This document shows positions 1 to 11,230 of a stretch of DNA of 64,000 nt, piece by piece. Source of the stretch: Bidens hawaiensis (taxonomy: Eukaryota; Streptophyta; Magnoliopsida; Asterales; Asteraceae). Numbering within the stretch: position 1 is the first letter of the stretch; every line of letters begins with the position of its first letter. The stretch is from contig JAIQDT010001956.1 of the NCBI GenBank assembly GCA_021521415.1, positions 162,501 to 226,500 on the forward strand, given 5' to 3'. Position numbers and translations under genes: made by a program. The notes below the pieces were generated by a model, which worked only from the letters and a program-made list of their open reading frames with translations, had not been told where the DNA came from and did not search any database.

Positions 1-258
1 AGCCTGTTAGAAGAAGTTGTCGAGGTCTATATATACCTAACTTACGTCGTACATTGTAAAGGTTTTTGATCAGTTTGTAAGTGACAGCTAGGTTTATTGG
101 TATTCTGGTTTTATCATCTATTAACACGTAAACCTTTGTTCTTAGGTGTTGCGTGTTCTTTACGTCTCTCTCGTATAAATACTCGTATCGTATACGTAGG
201 GGATTCCGCACCCTCGTGTTACGAGATACTCATGTGTAGATCCGGCTGGGAACCTACA
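1..258. other. Unassigned sequence left of the foldback element
   Basis: No reading frame of note. The composition (TATA-like runs, then a CpG-containing stretch near 190-250) is reminiscent of the end of a plant LTR, but the other end lies outside the window and no TG/CA boundary, primer-binding site or target duplication can be confirmed. No function is assigned. Confidence 0.3.
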
Positions 259-598
259 ATTTTACCTGAATAGCAGGTAATCTAGTTATTTTTTTTTATT
301 TTTCAATGTTATTACTTTGCATAATAACTTTTAAAGGTTATGAAAATTAGTAAAAATGCAACATATAATTTTAAAATTTCGAAAATTTGCAAAAAAAAGT
401 TCAGAAAATTGCAATAAATTGCAAACAATGAAAAAAAAATAAAAAAATGTTCAAAACGGGTCGGAACAGTTTAGGGTCAACAGGTTCGGGTTAGAATGGG
501 TCAAGGTCGGAACGGGCCAAAACGGTTTCGGGTCAGGTTTTTTTGGGACCAACGAATCAGCGCGTTTTCAACACGTTGCAGCTCGTTTTAATTGCAAA

Positions 599-721
599 AG
601 CTCGTTTAAGCGATTTTTTTAGTTCGTTTGAGCACTTAACAGCTCGTTTAAGCGATTTTTTAGTTCGTTTCAACACCTAACAGCTCGTTTAAGCGATTTT
701 TCAGTTCGTTTCAGCACCTAA
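599..721. repeat. Left-arm 41-bp tandem repeat (about 3 copies)
   Basis: Three successive units of about 41 bp, each starting AGCTCGTTTAAGCGATTTTT, begin near 599, 640 and 681. They are inverted relative to the right-arm array, so they are part of the foldback palindrome. Confidence 0.8.
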
Positions 722-1042
722 CAGCTCGTTTCAACATGTTTTGACGAAAATGGGTTGTTTTGGTTCGGGTCAGAACGGGTCCGGGTCGGAATGGTCAAAA
801 CGGTTTTCGGATCGGGTTTCGGGTTAGGGTCAACAGGTTCGGATTTCTTTCCATAAGATGATCATACGCACCTTTGCTACTGGTTTTCAACTCTTCCATA
901 TGCATACGAACCAACCCGAAACCCGTTTTGACCTTTCCGACCTGGACCCATTCTGACCCGGACCCGTTCTGACCTGAACCTGTTGACCCTAACCCGTTCC
1001 AACCCGAACCAAAACAACCCATTTTGGTCAAAACGTGCTGAA

Positions 1043-1256
1043 ACAAGCTGTTAAGTGCTGAAATGAACTGAAAAATCACTTACACGAGCTGTTAGGTGCT
1101 GAAACGAACTGAAAAATCGCTTAAACGAGCTGTTAGGTGTTGAAACAAACTGAAAAATCGCTTAAACAAGCTGTTAGGTGCTGAAACAAACTGAAAAATC
1201 GCTTAAACGAGCTGTTAGGTGCTCAAAAGAACTGAAAAAAATCGCTTAAACGAGCT
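1043..1256. repeat. Right-arm 41-bp tandem repeat (about 5 copies)
   Basis: Five units of about 41 bp containing GAGCTGTTAGGTGCTGAAAC and then AACTGAAAAATCGCTTAAAC. They are the reverse complement of the left-arm array. The extra two copies relative to the left arm point to unequal exchange or slippage after the palindrome formed. Confidence 0.8.
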
Positions 1257-1584
1257 TTTGCTGTTAAAACGAGCTGTAACGTGTTGAAAACGCACTGATT
1301 CGTTGGTAAAAAAAAAACTGACCCGAAACCCATTTTGACACGTTCCAACCTTAAACCGTTCTAACCTGAACCTATTGACCCTAACCCGTAAGGACCCGTT
1401 TTGAACATTTTCCAATTTTTGCAATTTATTGCAATTTTCCGAACTTTTTTTTGCAAATTTTCGGAATTTTAAAATTATATTTCGCATTTTTACTAATTTT
1501 CGCAACCTTTAAAAGTTATTATGCAAAGTAAAAACATTGAAAAATTAAAAAAAAAACATAGATTACCTGCTATCCAGGTAAAAT

Positions 1585-2138
1585 ATCTTGGATTGGAACA
1601 ACAATGAAAGTTCAAGGACCTAGTTGGAACAAATTTTAAAATTGATTACTATTCTATGGAGTAATCCCTTCAATATATGTACCTGCAACATGTATATATA
1701 TATATATATAGATAGAGAGATAGAGAGAGAGAACAGTTAGGTTGAAAAAGAAAACTCCAAAAAAGTGAGGAACTCAGGAACACTCTTCTAACTCTTGATC
1801 AATTCCATACATCCTTATAGTACACCATCAGTCACCTACATCACATTAATTTTGTAAAAGAAAAAAAAACACTAAAAATTTTAAAAATTATAGAACAAAA
1901 AAAAACCAAAATGTTTAGCTAGCATCCCCGGTTCCAAAAAAAAACTCCAAAAAAATCAAAAAATTAATTAAAATAATATACAAAAACTAAAAAATAAAAA
2001 AAGTAAAAAATATAAAAAAAAATTATATCATCACCGTTCCAAAATAAAAAATAAAAAAAACTCGGTTTAGCATTCGGGTTTAGTTCAGATCTTAGGGATA
2101 GGTTTTTAAGGGATTTAGGTTTTCCGGGTAGAGGGTTA
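1585..2138. other. A/T-rich spacer with microsatellites
   Basis: No gene. A TA run followed by a GA-rich run lies at about 1697-1731. 1860-2060 is very A-rich with short A-tract repeats. Nothing else is recognisable. Confidence 0.6.
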
Positions 2139-4148
2139 TGTCATACCCCGATCAAAGGCGGCGGAACATGTCGGGGTGCAACAGATTGCTCAAGAACACT
2201 ATAACACTATTAAGTGACAATATTTACTCAACTCGTTTATTTCATTCAACAATCACAAATACAACTTGTTCAAGATAAAATACAAACAATTACATCAAAA
2301 CTAAATTCATTAAAATATCCTAAAGGTATAATCTACGTGATGAGTTATCAATCTTCACAAGAAACCTAAAAAGTAAACCTGTAGCATGCATAAAAATAAA
2401 TTTGATGAACACGAATGTTGGTGAGAAATACACTTGTTTTTTATATATGTATATAATGAGGCAAAAATCACAATTCAGATGTGTATATAGAATAATGCAA
2501 CAACCATTGTAAACGTAAAGTAAATAACCGTGGCTCCTTTCTATTTGGTAACAACCAAAATACTCAGAGAATGAGGCCTTATTCTACTAGCACAAGGCTA
2601 ATGTAGTTAGGGGTGCGTATGACCATACTTATTGAGGCTCAACAACAACATAAAAATAAACACCCGTGCATGTAATCAATTTGAGTCATAAACAAAGATC
2701 GAACAAATATTCATATGAACACATAATGTTGAATTGTGGGTTTAGTAATGAGGCCATAAAACATGTGGGTTTGAATATGGTACGCCTGCCACCCCCAAAA
2801 GTATAAAAGCGTAAAAATGGAGAGTGTGATTACTCACTTGGGATATGTGACTTCGGTGTATAAATGGTTCAAGAGGAAGCTTCGGGAAAATGAGCTCAAA
2901 GTGTTAACGTACGAGTCCTAGGTTAAAAAGATTCTTAAGTTAGTAGGGTGACTTGAGAAAACTTAAAGTTAAGTAAAAGACAAGTAAAAATAAATAAATA
3001 AAGTTTTGGGGTTTAAAGTGTAAAACTTAAGTATATAAAATGACGGTTTAAAAGTAAGTTATCTCGGAATCGAGTCTCGGTGTTTTTATCCATAAGTTTT
3101 ACTTAACCTTTGTTAAGTAAATGTGTAGGGATTGGTCTAATGCAATAGTGCATGACCCTTGTTAGATAAGTACCAAAACGGGATTTAACGAGTGTTCGGT
3201 TTAGTCGGTTCGGGTCTTGATAATTGGTCAAGCCCGAATCCGATATTCCAAAATTATAGATGTTATGAGAATACTCATTAAAAACAGAAAGCTTAGCTAA
3301 GTAAGAATTCCTATGAGGAAGAACTACAAACGTCACTGTTAAGCGGGTGTTCGATCTTGTCGGTCCAATCTTGTCATAAGATCAAGTTGGTTCCGACATC
3401 CAAAGTACTTTGAGAAAACATTTATAATCAGTTTATAAAAAGATTTTTTAAGGAAAATATGAGATTCGGTGACCCGAAACACAACTAGTTTGTTTTAAGC
3501 GAGTGAACTCGGTTTGGTTCGGTTTGTATGGTTTGGTTGGTTCAAGACTCGGTATATGATCAATTTTGGTTCCAACATAACCATATCATAATAAAAAATT
3601 AAACGATAAATAAAATAACTTAAACATTTGAATCTTATATAAAACTTGTTTTCAAATAATGAAATAAAGAGTTAAACGAGAGTTCGGTTTCAGTTCGGTC
3701 CATGACTCGGTATGAGACCGAGGTTGGTTGCCACATACCCAAAACCATAGAACTAATATAAACTCTTAAAACTCAGATCTTAAACAAAAACAGAAAGCTT
3801 AAATGAATCGAAATGATAAAATGGACTAAAATACCCCTTTCATGTAAATTTGCCTTAAAATGGCATAAACACCAAGTTCAACCATTGTTGAAGAAGGAAA
3901 AACGAAGAAGAAGAGTATTATAATATAAACAAATAGAAAATACAAGATTTAATCACCAAAAACGAATTCAAAATCAAAGTTTAACTTATGTTTGACTTCA
4001 AAAAGTCAAATTGTCAAGAACCTGGGAATGAAGCTTATAACTTTAATTTAGGAGAGTGTTTGAAGCAGTGTTTTGGAGACTGGACCGGACGGTTCAACCG
4101 AAAATCGGCAGCCTTGCCGGTCCGAGTGGTAAGGATGAACCGGTTACA
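2139..4148 (-). mobile_element. Probable solo LTR (F), Gypsy-like, minus orientation
   Basis: On the plus strand it starts TGTCATACCCCG and ends GGTTACA. Read on the minus strand it therefore starts TGTAACCGG and ends CGGGGTATGACA, the same end style as elements B and E in this window. A perfect 7-bp stem (ACCCCGA/TCGGGGT) around a CGGCGG-rich loop sits at the TGTCA end, and E has a similar CCGC-rich patch at the matching end. No gag or pol similarity lies inside. The 5-mers outside (GGTTA and ACATA) do not match, so either the duplication has decayed or the right boundary is wrong. Short frames inside are not considered genes. Confidence 0.5.
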
Positions 4149-4194
4149 ACATAATTTTGAAGTAAGAGATTATTTTTAATGAAAAAAACTCAAA

Positions 4195-4275
4195 ACTCCC
4201 CAAGAGAATCGAACACTAGACCTTCTATTTGAAAGATATGTAGCAAACCAGCTGGACTACCAATCAATTTGTTTA
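4195..4275 (-). ncRNA. tRNA-like sequence, probable SINE head or tRNA relic
   Basis: On the minus strand a box-A-like stretch (TGGTAGTCCAGCTGG) is followed about 40 bp later by a box-B-like stretch (GGTCTAGTGTTCGATTC), the internal RNA polymerase III promoter layout of tRNA genes and tRNA-derived SINEs. The acceptor and anticodon stems do not pair well, so this is not a functional tRNA. It lies between two CCGGTT-rich segments (4081-4150 and 4490-4560) that are partly inverted copies of each other, so it may have been carried by a small foldback repeat. Confidence 0.4.
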
Positions 4276-5142
4276 ATTTACCGATTAAATACCATTTATT
4301 GACACTAGCTCATAAAACTAATTTAAACTAATAACTTTTTAAACAGAATTTTACAAGAATAATGTTAGTAACATTTTATTTAACCATAAACTATATTATT
4401 ATTAATACATATAAACGTGTTAATAATTTGACTCTTGCCTTTTCTTTTACTAACCATTTAGACTATGTATAGCATCATCCGGTTATTAAATCCAACTCAA
4501 CCGGTTTGACCGGTCTAATCAGTGAACCAGTAAGATGTCCGGTTCAATGTCCGATCCGGTTATGAAAACATTAGTTTGAAGTAGGGTGGCAAACCCAACC
4601 GAAATGGATTGTTTTGGGTCAAGATGAATAAACTTTAAAAGTAAAATGAGTTAGGATGAATCATGAAAATTCGTCAAGGAGGTTAGGATGAGTTGAAAAT
4701 ATACAAGTGAGTTTCATTTATAGGTTAAAATGGGTCAAAACAAAATACCCAAGTTATCCAAAATTTATCTAATTCAAAATACCCAAACTATCACATGCGA
4801 AGCAAAACTCATCCGAAACCCAAAAAACGATCAAAACAAAACAAAAACCTTGAACCGACTAAAACGAAACAAAAAAACAAAAACGAAACTGAACCGAAAT
4901 AGAAAAACGACCAAACGAAACAAAAAAAACCGGATTGAAACCGAAAAACTAACCAAAACGAAACAAAAAAAGCGAAATGCAACCGAAAAACTAACCAAAA
5001 CTAAACATCACAAAACATATTCATAGAAGAATTATGCCTTTCGTATTTTTTTGCCTCCAATCCCTTAAAAGAACATCGTCATTTTCTTTGCATCCAAGTT
5101 ACCAAAGAAATAAAACCTAAGAATTCTAAAAATTTATATACA
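4276..5142. other. Spacer; one-ended MITE-like start and low-complexity A/C-rich run
   Basis: 4490-4560 holds repeated CCGGTT/AACCGG words. Near 4578 the sequence GTAGGGTGGCAAAC resembles the terminus of the foldback MITE at 54865, but no partner end is visible. 4730-5026 is an open frame of almost only Lys, Asn, Thr and Arg from degenerate A/C-rich repeats; it is not a credible gene. Confidence 0.5.
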
Positions 5143-5152
5143 TATATATATA

Positions 5153-5202
<50 letters not shown>
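5143..5202. repeat. (TA)n microsatellite
   Basis: Nearly uninterrupted TA dinucleotides with two short breaks. Confidence 0.9.
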
Positions 5203-5205
<3 letters not shown>

Positions 5206-5363
5206 TTACAACTTTCTGATGGTTTACTGATTGTATCATCTGCTTTGATGGATGTACACTAATCTTATGCATCTTCTTGCACATGTCTTGAACTTTACAT
5301 CTGGCCACTTCAACTCACTTCAACTATTATCTCATCTTTATTAATGGTAAAGTGAAAGAGCTT

Positions 5364-5994
5364 TGATAGGAAATCAATCGTTAACGGATATGAAACTTTT
5401 AGAACTCAAATTAAACGATAGAATAGGATAGATCTAAGGTTCGATTGTGATATAGACACACCACACAAACGAACAATAGGGCAACAAATTTCTAACCAAG
5501 GATACAGAAACACCATCACGGTTAGAGACTCGGGTCTAAGAACACCATCCAACTTGCCAAAGTTGAACTAGCATAGACACATACCAATCTAACTCTTGCT
5601 CTTAAGAGAGAAATCAATACAATAAACTTTTCATTCATAAACTCACTCCTTCGTTAATTAAAATTCTAGTACATATAGGAAATAAACACAAAGAAACTAA
5701 CTCACGCATGACCCATGGAATAAGGTCATAACCAACAATAATAGATTGTGGAACATGCATGGAACAAAAACGTTAAAAAGTAAAATGAAACAAATGTTGC
5801 ATGGGGCAAGAACGTGTGGTTATGATCGGGTCACGTCGGGTCTTCGGGATTGAGTAAATAAATGAATCGGCTCACCGAGTTCTTCTATTGCAATTCTTTG
5901 GATTCGGGTGCGTGTAAATTTGTGACCCAATTAATTGATTTCATTAACCGAATCTTATATATATAATCCTCCCATTCTTTGAAGAAGTTTATCA
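5364..5994 (-). repeat. Element D, LTR copy 1 (carries the empty Copia site)
   Basis: Intact copy of the repeat. At 5565-5569 the word GAACT occurs once, exactly where the second copy is interrupted by the Copia and where GAACT is duplicated. This copy is therefore an unoccupied target site. Confidence 0.65.
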
Positions 5995-6045
5995 TCAAAC
6001 TTGAACTAACAAGAATAACTCGAGATACAACATCTGCCCCATTGT

Positions 6046-6953
6046 TCATTTTCCATATTTGCGTTTAACTATGATTTTTAAAACTTGGAAAAACTCTACC
6101 CATTTGGCAAGACAAGATGGCAGTGATATAGCGCTTGGGCATTCTCTAATTGCCTGAGTCACTCGTAAAATTTTCCCATTGTTTGAGCCATATGGTAAAT
6201 TTACCTTGATTAAAGCTTCAACAAGATCAAAAGACCAATTAGGTGTATGAAGTACATGTACACGTTCTCTATCAATTGTACATAAACCATCCCAATTTCC
6301 CATATATTTATTTGTCATCTTACACATTGCTTCACTGGGGTTTTCATGTGTTCCCAAAAAACTCTCAACCTCATCAACAAACACATCAGTAGGATTAATT
6401 TTACTAGCTGGAGTAAGACCTGTTTTAAAACACCTCTATTCTTTTGGTCCTTCCTTTTGATAGGCAGCGCCACTAATAGCTAGTTTCACAAACAAGCAAT
6501 CTTCTTCATCGTATTCGGTTTTGTCTTCATAGTATTTCAGTTCTTCGTCCGAATCAAACTTATCCTCCATGTCTTCATCAAGTGCTACATCTTCATTCAG
6601 AAATTCATCTTCGTCACAAGGAGCGGTGTCGACAAACGCGTTAGAATCTATGTGTGCAGGTTTGGCTTGTTCCTTTAACATTGCCAAATAAGTCAACACA
6701 TATTTAGGAAGCTTTCTTCTTGGCTTCTCGACTACGAACTCTGCCTGTTGATTCCAAGAATTTAAAGTTTAAGTACCTTTAACTGATCTTCCATGCATTT
6801 CAACTGTTGCTTCCACTCTTGGTTTTCTCGTACCAAAGCCGAAATCCTAACTGATAAATTTGTTGAATCATTGCTTGGAATTGGAAAGTTTTTTTTAAGG
6901 AAAGAATGAGTCGAAACGGATCCTGTTTCGACTAAGCTACCAAATGATAGCAA
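6046..6953 (-). pseudogene. Element D internal reading-frame remnants, unknown product
   Basis: Three minus-strand frames (6762-6953, 6436-6699, 6046-6384) follow one another and look like pieces of one broken coding region. The first piece begins inside the LTR and ends in a heptad-like stretch rich in Leu, Gln and Glu that could be a coiled coil. The second is strongly acidic (Asp/Glu runs). The third is mixed, with Cys, Trp and a basic C-terminus. I do not recognise the family. It could be a captured host gene or a decayed structural protein of the element. No polymerase, protease or integrase motif is present. Confidence 0.35.
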
Positions 6954-7145
6954 ATCAATCGGTAACGGGTATGAAACTCTTAGAACTCAAACTAAACAAT
7001 AGAATAGGATAGATCTAAGGTAAGATTGTGATACAGACATACCACAGAACAATAGGGCAAAAAATTTCCAACCAAGGATACAAACACACCACTATGGTTA
7101 GAGACTCGGGTCTAAGAACACCATCCAATTTGCCAAAGTTGAACT
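6945..7145 (-). repeat. Element D, LTR copy 2, left part
   Basis: About 200 bp closely matching 5364-5569, ending in GAACT (7141-7145), where the Copia begins. It continues at 41218. Confidence 0.65.
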
Positions 7146-7937
7146 TGTTGGGTTTTAGCAAGATTATCATAGTCCAAATAAACCATATTATTAGGAAAAC
7201 GCAGCGAAAATAAAAGTTTTAAATCTTGTTAAGCATTACACATAAACCCGTTTATGTTAAACAATCCAGGATCCATATACGATTCACACACTATCAAACA
7301 ACAACCATAGGGTGTTAACATACATACCTTCAAGTCCAAAATTTGAAAGGGATGAATGAGTATGAATGGCGAGCTTCCAATGGAGGAAACCTCAAGCTTG
7401 TATACCCAACGAGCTTCAACAAACACCTTTGGTTGCTAATGTCCTTTACACTCTTGCAAGAACAAAACCCTTTGTTCTTCCTCTTCTTGTTCTCGGCTAG
7501 ATAGAGAGAAAAAGCTAGAGAGGATTTGTGTGTGAGAGAGAAAGTGTAGAGTGCAAAAGTTATCTACCAATTGAATCTCATGCATGTTTTGAAAGAAACA
7601 ACAAGAGAGAGGAGAGAGAGGGAGCTGGCCCACCTTGGGACTTTTCCCCACCAAAACCAAAACCTTAATTGTTTATTTTCTTTTAAACATATTTGTTATT
7701 TATCAAATAAATAACATTTCTCATAAATTATTCATATAATTTATTTTACACACAATTGCAAATATTTAGAAAACCCATTTTCCAAATATATAAGTGTTGA
7801 TATTTATTACTTAGATCATATCTAATAATAAGCATTGTGGCGTTTGTCTAGCTTGTTATTGGGTATGACCCGACTTGGATCATATTGTACTAGCCACATC
7901 AACTCTAATATATGTCTTGGGCAGATCGATTCCAACA
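7146..7937 (-). repeat. Copia LTR, left copy (3' LTR of the minus-strand element)
   Basis: 792 bp, TG...CA. Immediately inside (7938 onward) the minus strand reads AAGTGAAAGAT before the LTR, a weak purine tract in the position of the polypurine tract. 7361-7937 matches 40642-41217 with few differences. The first 215 bp (7146-7360) have no counterpart at the right end. Confidence 0.85.
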
Positions 7938-8754
7938 ATCTTTCACTTGCACAAGATACATAGAAGATTGATGCAAATAGCAAATACTGCCTAACAACGG
8001 TTTACTATCCCTAATACGCATGATGAAGTGCCATTCAATAACATCATCCCCTTCAAGCCCCTTACTTGAATATGATTTAGGTGAAACTATCATTTATCCT
8101 TTTGCCACAAATGTCATGTTAAATCCAGAGACACAGAGTGATCATTCTCTGTTGATTTAACTAATCAGGCCTTAGACATTTAACTCTTAACGAATAAGAG
8201 GGACAAATCCCCTATTGACTACATACGTCTCTCACCATCACCTAGTACTATACTTGAGCTTAGCCTTATGTACTGACATATTTCAGAGCAGCGAAGAACT
8301 AAGTCAAAGTATAGTAGTTGGTGAATATCAAGACCCAATATGTATCTTAGGTCGGAGGATACTATGATGTTCGCCTTTACTCAAATTTACTTATGATCAC
8401 AAGTCACAAGGATTCCATGCAGTAAAATTGAGGGCGGGTCAGCCCAATATTTATCCCATAAATATCTATGAACCTTGGCAGCAAACCCGTTGCTATATTC
8501 ATACCTTATGAATATCTACCAATCCAAGTTCATAATATTCTTACTTTCATATTTGTTCCCACAACTGTGATCGACTACGGACATTTAGAATAATCAAATA
8601 ATTCACGAATTTAAACGTGCTAAAATGGAACATAACTCAAGAACATGACCATAACCAAAACCAAAACCATATGATTGAGTTAAAATAAAATTGTTCCGAT
8701 ATCCAAATACAAAAATTTGATCAAATCCAATCACTAGAATATCGAAGTCCTAAG
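7938..8754 (-). other. Copia 3' untranslated region
   Basis: About 0.8 kb between the end of the RNase H frame and the 3' LTR. No coding similarity is recognised; the small open frames here are chance. Confidence 0.6.
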
Positions 8755-9399
8755 GCACAAGTATGACCCTTATGCTTCGGCCTTTCAAGGAGCTTTGTGA
8801 GTGGATCCGCAATATTTTGATCAGTGTGAACTTTGGGAATACATATCTTTCCTTTTTCAACTTCATCCCTTATGTAGTTGAATCTGTGCTCAATGTGCCT
8901 AGTCTTTTGATGTGCACGGGGTTCCTTGATTTGAGCAATCGCATCCTCGTTGTCACAAAAGATTTCTAGAGGGTCCTAAATGGTACGGACTACTCCTAGG
9001 TCGGCAATGAACTTTCTAATCCACGCAGCCTCTTGAGTTTCCAAGGAGGCGGCGATGTATTCTGATTCAGTGGTGGACAAGGCTACCACGTCTTGTTTTG
9101 CGCTCTTCCAAGAGACAGCCCACCATTTAGAACGAAGTCATGTCTCAATTGTGATCGAGAATCATCTCGATCAGTTTGGAAACTCGCATCCGTGTAACCT
9201 TTTACAACGAGTTCCTCCTCACCAGAGCCATATATTAGAAACATATCCTTAGTCCTCATAAGGTATTTCAATATGCTCTTAACTTCCATCCAATGGCTAG
9301 TTCCCGGATTTTGTTGGTATCTACTTGTCATTCTCAAAGCGCATGACACATCCGGTCTTGTGCATATCATGGCATACATGATGGATCCTATAGCAGATG
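8755..9399 (-). pseudogene. Copia RNase H (C-terminal part of pol)
   Basis: Minus-strand translation from 9399 gives the end of the polymerase connection (SAIGSIMYAMICTRPDVS) and then the Copia RNase H: YTDASFQ, a STTESEYIA segment and the typical end PLTKPLKG near 8780. A stop replaces a sense codon near 8976 and a frame change lies near 9130. The enzyme degrades RNA in RNA-DNA hybrids during element copying. Its upstream part continues at 20485, on the far side of elements C and B; about 19 codons expected between the two parts are absent. Confidence 0.8.
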
Positions 9400-11230
9400 T
9401 GATGTGCTAAAAACAGTCAATAAATATTAACTAAATTAAACAAGTAATAAAAACAAGACCTAAGACTCAACTAAACAAAACACCGGCAAGTGAACCGGTC
9501 AATTGTACTAAGCTAAGTAAGTCCGGAATATCGAACCCACAGGACTCTATAAATTACGTTAATTAACTAATTAGACTCGACTTACGACACGACTATTTAT
9601 TATTAATGTTTTAAGGGGGATTTTTAAACTAATATTAAACTAATATTAAACTAAGAAAATAAATAAGCAAGTAAACGAGAAACGAGCAAACAAACACAAG
9701 ATCGAAACCAATAAGAGAAGGAATCTACCTAGTTAAGAATCCCATGCATCAACAATCATCAAGCAATGGACAAATAACATGATTATGGAAACTGATTTCT
9801 AAACGTATTCATCTAACAAACCCTAAGGACTTTGACTGAATCAAATGAAATCCCAAAGAACAATTATTAGATTATTAAGCAATCAGTATTATTGATTTTC
9901 GCAAAGTCATCAGTTAGGGTAAATTAATAGTATCTAAAGCAAGCAATCTTACGAAACACTAAACTCTAGATAACTTGATAAGCTAACATGACATCATGAA
10001 CATGGATCAACACAATAAGCAAGAATATTGTCACTATCTATCCTAGCATGCAATTGACCAAGACACATGAACAACTCCTCACCTTACAGCTATTGGAATT
10101 TAGCAAAGCATTCAAAACCCAAACCAACAATCAACAAACTTCTATGATCTAATCGGCCAATTTAATCACAAAAATCAAAACACCAAGTAATGATTAAACA
10201 TAAACCCTAAATCTAAAGAACACAATCAAAAGATTAAAGATCTATGTGAAGCTATAATTAACAATCAATCAAGATAATAAACACTCATATGCATCATGAA
10301 AGAAAAATCAAGTCTTTTACTATTAAATTAACAAAACTATAATCAAACAATTGTCCAAAGCAAGAATCAAGTCTTAAACATGTTCATCAAACCTAGGTAG
10401 ACATGAAGTCTAGCCTAGAATCATTATTAAAAACAATACTAAACAAGTCTTAAAAACAAAGAGGAAAGACATCAAGAATAATGAACAAGGAACGAAAGTT
10501 AGAGCGATAAAACCCTTTGCGATTGATCCTCGAACACCCGGATGAAAGCTCTCTCGATCCTCCTTGGTTCCTAGCTTCAAATCACCTTCAAACCCTTGGA
10601 AACCCTCTCAATTTCGGCTGCAAATAAGCTTAGGATCGGCTGAGAATGCAAGAGATGTTTATATAAGCGATAACCGGGCTTGGGCTTGCAAAATTGGCTG
10701 ACCAGAAGGCCTTAGCGCCCCGCGAAGGCATCCTGGGCATTTGCCTTAGCGCGGCGCGATGCCCTCTTGGAGGGGGTTCCGTATTTTTTATTAATTGTTG
10801 TTAAATCTTTGCCAAATCTTGATAATTAGCTCCCTTGATCTCCAAGTAACGATGAGAAACTTCTAGAACTTATTTTCCTTGACTCCAAAGCCACCATCTA
10901 CATGAAAACAAATCGAAACTCTAAGTGAACTAATCATGTAGTCATTGACGAGAAAAACGAACATAATCTTCGCATGAAATGATAGACAGAATTAGACTTA
11001 ACATGCAAGACACCAAAAGATATAAAATACGATAAATATATAATACTTGACTCAAAACCTAAATTAATAAAAGATAAACAAAACTCGAACTTAAACGAAC
11101 TTAAAACATTAAGTAAATATAACTTTACAAGGGATTTGAGATGTATAGATAGACGTATATCAAGATGCGTATGGGATTCCATTCATTTTGTCTTGCTCAA
11201 CCTTTGAGCTTGGACATTGAGAAGCAATCA
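9400..11230 (-). mobile_element. Solo LTR (C), related to the Athila LTR of element A
   Basis: 1.83 kb starting TGATGTGCTAAAA and ending GCAATCA on the plus strand. Its first 200 bp, reverse-complemented, resemble the end of the element A LTR (AGCACATCA end, the phrase around GGGTTCGATATCCGGACTT, then an ACCGGTTCAC segment), but diverged. A CpG-rich inverted patch lies at about 10710-10770. No internal coding region is attached and no primer-binding site follows, so it is a solo LTR or a truncated end. Its left flank is Copia pol; its right end abuts element B directly and no target duplication is visible. Confidence 0.65.

Larger units (their letters stand above)
259..1584. mobile_element. 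Large foldback (palindromic) element
   Basis: The termini are inverted copies of each other: 259-282 is the reverse complement of 1561-1584 with one mismatch. The inverted similarity continues inward through A/T-rich arms, CGGGT/ACCCG-rich segments and tandem 41-bp units, to a central spacer of about 60 bp (roughly 843-905). The arms differ mainly in the number of 41-bp units (three on the left, five on the right). Long structured arms with subterminal tandem repeats and a short centre are typical of foldback-type DNA transposons and large non-autonomous MITEs. I see no transposase frame and no convincing flanking duplication, so the superfamily is open. Short open frames here are by-products of the repeats. 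Confidence 0.8.

Noticed and set aside
1..258. Possible LTR end at the window edge
   Set aside because: No boundary, primer site or partner repeat visible, so only noted as unassigned.
795..1505. Minus-strand frames inside the foldback element
   Set aside because: They follow the repeat structure of the palindrome and have no protein family features.
4730..5026. 98-codon Lys/Asn/Thr-rich frame
   Set aside because: Low-complexity A/C-rich repeat translated; no start context or domain.
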